DNA from: JBBQUP01 sp038212305
Lineage (GTDB): Bacteria > Bacteroidota > Bacteroidia > Bacteroidales > Marinilabiliaceae
Assembly: GCA_038212305.1 (NCBI GenBank)
Contig: JBBQUP010000079.1
Span: forward strand, 1 to 16,146
Direction: 5' to 3'
DNA length: 16,146 bases
Shown here: positions 14,263 to 16,146 of the stretch, one piece after another
Layout of the letters: each line of letters begins with the position of its first letter
Position numbering within the stretch: position 1 is the first letter of the stretch
Position numbers and translations under genes: made by a program
Notes under the pieces: generated by a model
Databases searched by the model: none
What the model was told of the DNA's origin: nothing
Seen by the model: the letters and a program-made list of their open reading frames with translations, nothing else

Positions 14263-15840
14263 TCAAAATTCGGATGTAAAATAAAATTCGATGTTTTTGA
14301 ATTGTTCCTGAGCCATTTGTAACATATAGGATGAATCAGCTAAAAATACATCGCGTCCTTGTTTATCTTTTGCCATGTATTGACTTTTTCGCTTTTTGAA
14401 ATCCGACAACTCATTTGCATCACTAGATTTAATCCAACAAGCTTTATACAAATTTATGTGTTCGTAACGACATGCGGAGCTGTACTCATGCAATAATCGG
14501 TATTGAATAACCTCGAATTGAAGCGCTCCAACTGTTCCAATAATTTTTCGGCCGTTAAACTGATTGATAAACAGCTGTGCAACACCTTCATCCATTAGCT
14601 GATCGATGCCTTTTGCCAACTGTTTTGATTTCATTGGATCGGCGTTTTCGATATATTGGAATAATTCGGGGGAGAAGCTCGGAAGGCCCTTGTAAACAAT
14701 TTTTTCGCCCTCCGAAAGCGAATCTCCTATCTTAAAGTTTCCATTGTCGGGGATACCAACAATGTCACCAGGATAGGCTTCGTCGATGATTGATTTTTTA
14801 TCGGCCATAAATGCCGTTGGACTAGAGAATTTCATCTCTTTACCTAGTCGCACATGCATGTAGGGTTTGTTGCGCTCGAATTTACCTGAACAAATTTTCA
14901 CGAAAGCCAGTCGATTTCGGTGATTGGGATCCATGTTGGCATGAATTTTAAATACGAAACCAGAGAATTTATCTTCAGTTGGCTCAACCACTCGCGACTC
15001 AGATGTTGAAGGGAGAGGAGATGGTGCTATCTCGAGAAAACAATGCAATAATTCGCGAACTCCAAAGTTATTTAATGCACTGCCAAAAAACACAGGTGCC
15101 AATTCGCCTTTTAAGTAAGGATTAGTATCGAATTCGGGATAAACGCCTTGCAGTAGCTCAATCTCTTCACGTAAAAGGTCGGCAGCCCTATCTCCAATGT
15201 GTTTGTTAAGTGCTGGTGTTTGTATATCGTTTAATTCAATGCCATTTTCGAGTGTTTGTTTGCTTGGCGAAAAAAGATACAAGTTGTTTTCGAAAAGATT
15301 GTAAACGCCTTGAAAATCCATGCCGTTACCAACTGGCCAGCTTAGCGGACGAACCTTAATGTTTAATTCATCTTCAATTTCATCGAGCAAATCAAATGGA
15401 TCTTTGGTTGGTCGATCCATTTTATTGATAAAAACCATAACTGGAGTTTTGCGCATTCGGCAAACTTCCATGAGTTTACGCGTTTGTGTTTCAACACCTT
15501 TAGCTGCATCAATGACAATAATTACGCTATCAACAGCAGTTAAAGTTCGGAAAGTATCTTCAGCAAAATCCTGGTGGCCAGGTGTGTCGAGTATGTTAAC
15601 TTTATATCCGTTGTAATCGAATCCCATTACTGAGGTAGCCACCGAAATACCACGTTGCTTTTCAATCTCCATAAAATCGGAGGTCGCAGTTTTTTTTATT
15701 TTGTTAGATTTAACAGCCCCTGCAACGTGAATGGCTCCTCCAAAAAGCAAAAGTTTTTCGGTTAAAGTAGTTTTTCCGGCATCGGGGTGACTAATAATAC
15801 CAAATGTTCGGCGACGCTTAATTTCTTCAATAAATCCCAT
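14263..15840 (-). CDS. prfC: Peptide chain release factor 3 (RF3)
   Basis: 525 residues, against about 529 in E. coli RF3. RF3 is a translational GTPase that removes RF1 and RF2 from the ribosome after peptide release. GTPase motifs are complete: G1 SHPDAGKTT (residues 17-25), G2 RGIS (63-66), G3 DTPGH (85-89), G4 NKMD (139-142) and a G5-like GSAL near 254. The early insertion GAVKSNKIKKTATSDFMEIEK distinguishes RF3 from EF-G. Domains II and III follow, including MKFSSPTAFMADKKSIIDEAYPGDIVGI and the late motif VGALQFEVIQYRL. The start ATG at 15840 gives the canonical N-terminus and lies just downstream of a TAnnTTTG box. It may be read through into the thioesterase gene (96-base gap, no strong terminator). 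Confidence 0.97.
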   Translation of the reverse strand: MGFIEEIKRRRTFGIISHPDAGKTTLTEKLLLFGGAIHVAGAVKSNKIKKTATSDFMEIEKQRGISVATSVMGFDYNGYKVNILDTPGHQDFAEDTFRTLTAVDSVIIVIDAAKGVETQTRKLMEVCRMRKTPVMVFINKMDRPTKDPFDLLDEIEDELNIKVRPLSWPVGNGMDFQGVYNLFENNLYLFSPSKQTLENGIELNDIQTPALNKHIGDRAADLLREEIELLQGVYPEFDTNPYLKGELAPVFFGSALNNFGVRELLHCFLEIAPSPLPSTSESRVVEPTEDKFSGFVFKIHANMDPNHRNRLAFVKICSGKFERNKPYMHVRLGKEMKFSSPTAFMADKKSIIDEAYPGDIVGIPDNGNFKIGDSLSEGEKIVYKGLPSFSPELFQYIENADPMKSKQLAKGIDQLMDEGVAQLFINQFNGRKIIGTVGALQFEVIQYRLLHEYSSACRYEHINLYKACWIKSSDANELSDFKKRKSQYMAKDKQGRDVFLADSSYMLQMAQEQFKNIEFYFTSEF

Positions 15841-15862
15841 ACAATAAATAAATTTTGGAGTG

Positions 15863-15870
15863 CAAATTTA
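15863..15870 (-). promoter_or_regulatory. -7 box of the prfC promoter
   Basis: On the minus strand TAAATTTG (15870-15863) is a perfect TAnnTTTG box, 22 bases before the prfC ATG. That leaves a leader of only about 15 nt. The -33 region has no clean TTG (TTTT near 15889-15886 is the closest), so strength is uncertain. Confidence 0.55.
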
Positions 15871-16078
15871 ATTAAAGAGAATGATAAAACCCGAGTTGAA
15901 TTATTTCATTTGCATAATAATGTGAGATAGTTTTATTGATAAGTGCTTTTTCGTGATGTTTTTGAAGCTAATTCAAATCATTCAAGCGAATAATTTAAGT
16001 TGATAATAACAATACTTCGGTATTTAATATCATATATATCTGATTATCAGCAAAACAAGCCATATAATATTTGCATAA
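15871..16078. other. AT-rich intergenic DNA without a recognisable gene
   Basis: No convincing reading frame, RNA gene or repeat family is seen. CTGAT-T-ATCAG (16040-16050) is a small palindrome. AATATTTG (16066-16073) is one base off the plus-strand -7 consensus and lies just before the hairpin at 16079. The stretch probably holds regulatory DNA for prfC on the left and for a gene beyond the window on the right. Confidence 0.5.
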
Positions 16079-16141
16079 AGCCCTGAAAATCAGTATCTTA
16101 GTAGATTATTCCATAATTTATTAAGAATGATCTTCAGGGCT
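16079..16141 (+). repeat. 63-nt long hairpin at the window edge
   Basis: AGCCCTGAA (16079-16087) pairs with TTCAGGGCT (16133-16141). After one mismatch ATCA (16089-16092) pairs with TGAT (16128-16131). After a small internal loop, 16097-16109 pairs with 16113-16125 around a 3-base loop. Two G-T pairs (16101/16121 and 16104/16118) become mismatches on the other strand, so an RNA form would favour the plus strand. No T-run follows, so it is not an ordinary terminator. It could be a small RNA, a leader structure of the next gene, or one end of a mobile or repeated element; the window ends too soon to tell. Confidence 0.6.
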
Positions 16142-16146
16142 AGCAA

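Noticed and set aside
15320..15616. Plus-strand open frame inside prfC
   Set aside because: Antisense shadow of the RF3 GTPase domain, whose motifs are intact on the minus strand.
16079..16141. Edge hairpin as an intrinsic terminator
   Set aside because: No T-run follows on either side, and no gene is seen that would end there within the window.
1..16146. CRISPR array, tRNA, insertion sequence or prophage
   Set aside because: No spaced direct repeats, cloverleaf, transposase or phage gene was seen; the only tandem repeats are protein-level domains.

Overview
The window is AT-rich and looks like a chromosomal segment of a Bacteroidota bacterium, most likely class Bacteroidia or a close relative. 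The evidence is a type IX secretion (T9SS) type B sorting domain next to a PorP/SprF-family gene, several -7 boxes of the phylum-specific form TAnnTTTG, weak or absent Shine-Dalgarno sequences, and a RNase P RNA of bacterial type A. There is no plasmid, phage or CRISPR signature.

Left part (1-9761, all + strand): a cell-surface secretion module. It opens with the 3' part of a giant repetitive exported protein (1982 residues visible, 5' end outside the window) made of PKD-like and two-cysteine beta-sandwich repeats and ending in a T9SS type B sorting domain. Tightly behind it come a PorP/SprF-family outer-membrane partner and a PorE-like protein (TPR, PD40 propeller, carboxypeptidase-regulatory-like domain, OmpA domain). 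A small exported protein with two SPOR-like repeats follows under its own probable promoter. SprF-type proteins are known to be needed for export of adjacent type B-CTD proteins, so the giant protein is probably the cargo and the next two its dedicated export and anchoring partners.

Middle part (9762-11827): rnpB (RNase P RNA) has a perfect -7 box placed to start it, and its 3' end runs almost into the true ATG of a YihY/BrkB-family membrane protein. A reading frame that starts at 10092 begins inside the RNA gene and should be trimmed to 10149. After a strong terminator there is a minus-strand interval of about 200 nt with its own promoter, a long-range closing stem and a U-tract. I interpret it as a 6S-like RNA. 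Its 3' arm carries a complete Bacteroidota promoter sequence (TTTG, 17 nt, TATATTTG), and two of its pairings are mutually exclusive. This is the most interesting item in the window.

Right part (11828-16146): a DnaQ-type exonuclease fused to a UvrC/Cho-type GIY-YIG nuclease (+ strand, GTG start). Converging on it from the minus strand are prfC (release factor 3), a FlK-like hotdog thioesterase and a UPF0316/DUF2179 membrane protein. These are ordinary housekeeping or accessory genes. The last 300 bases hold the prfC promoter and, at the very edge, a 63-nt near-continuous hairpin of unknown nature.
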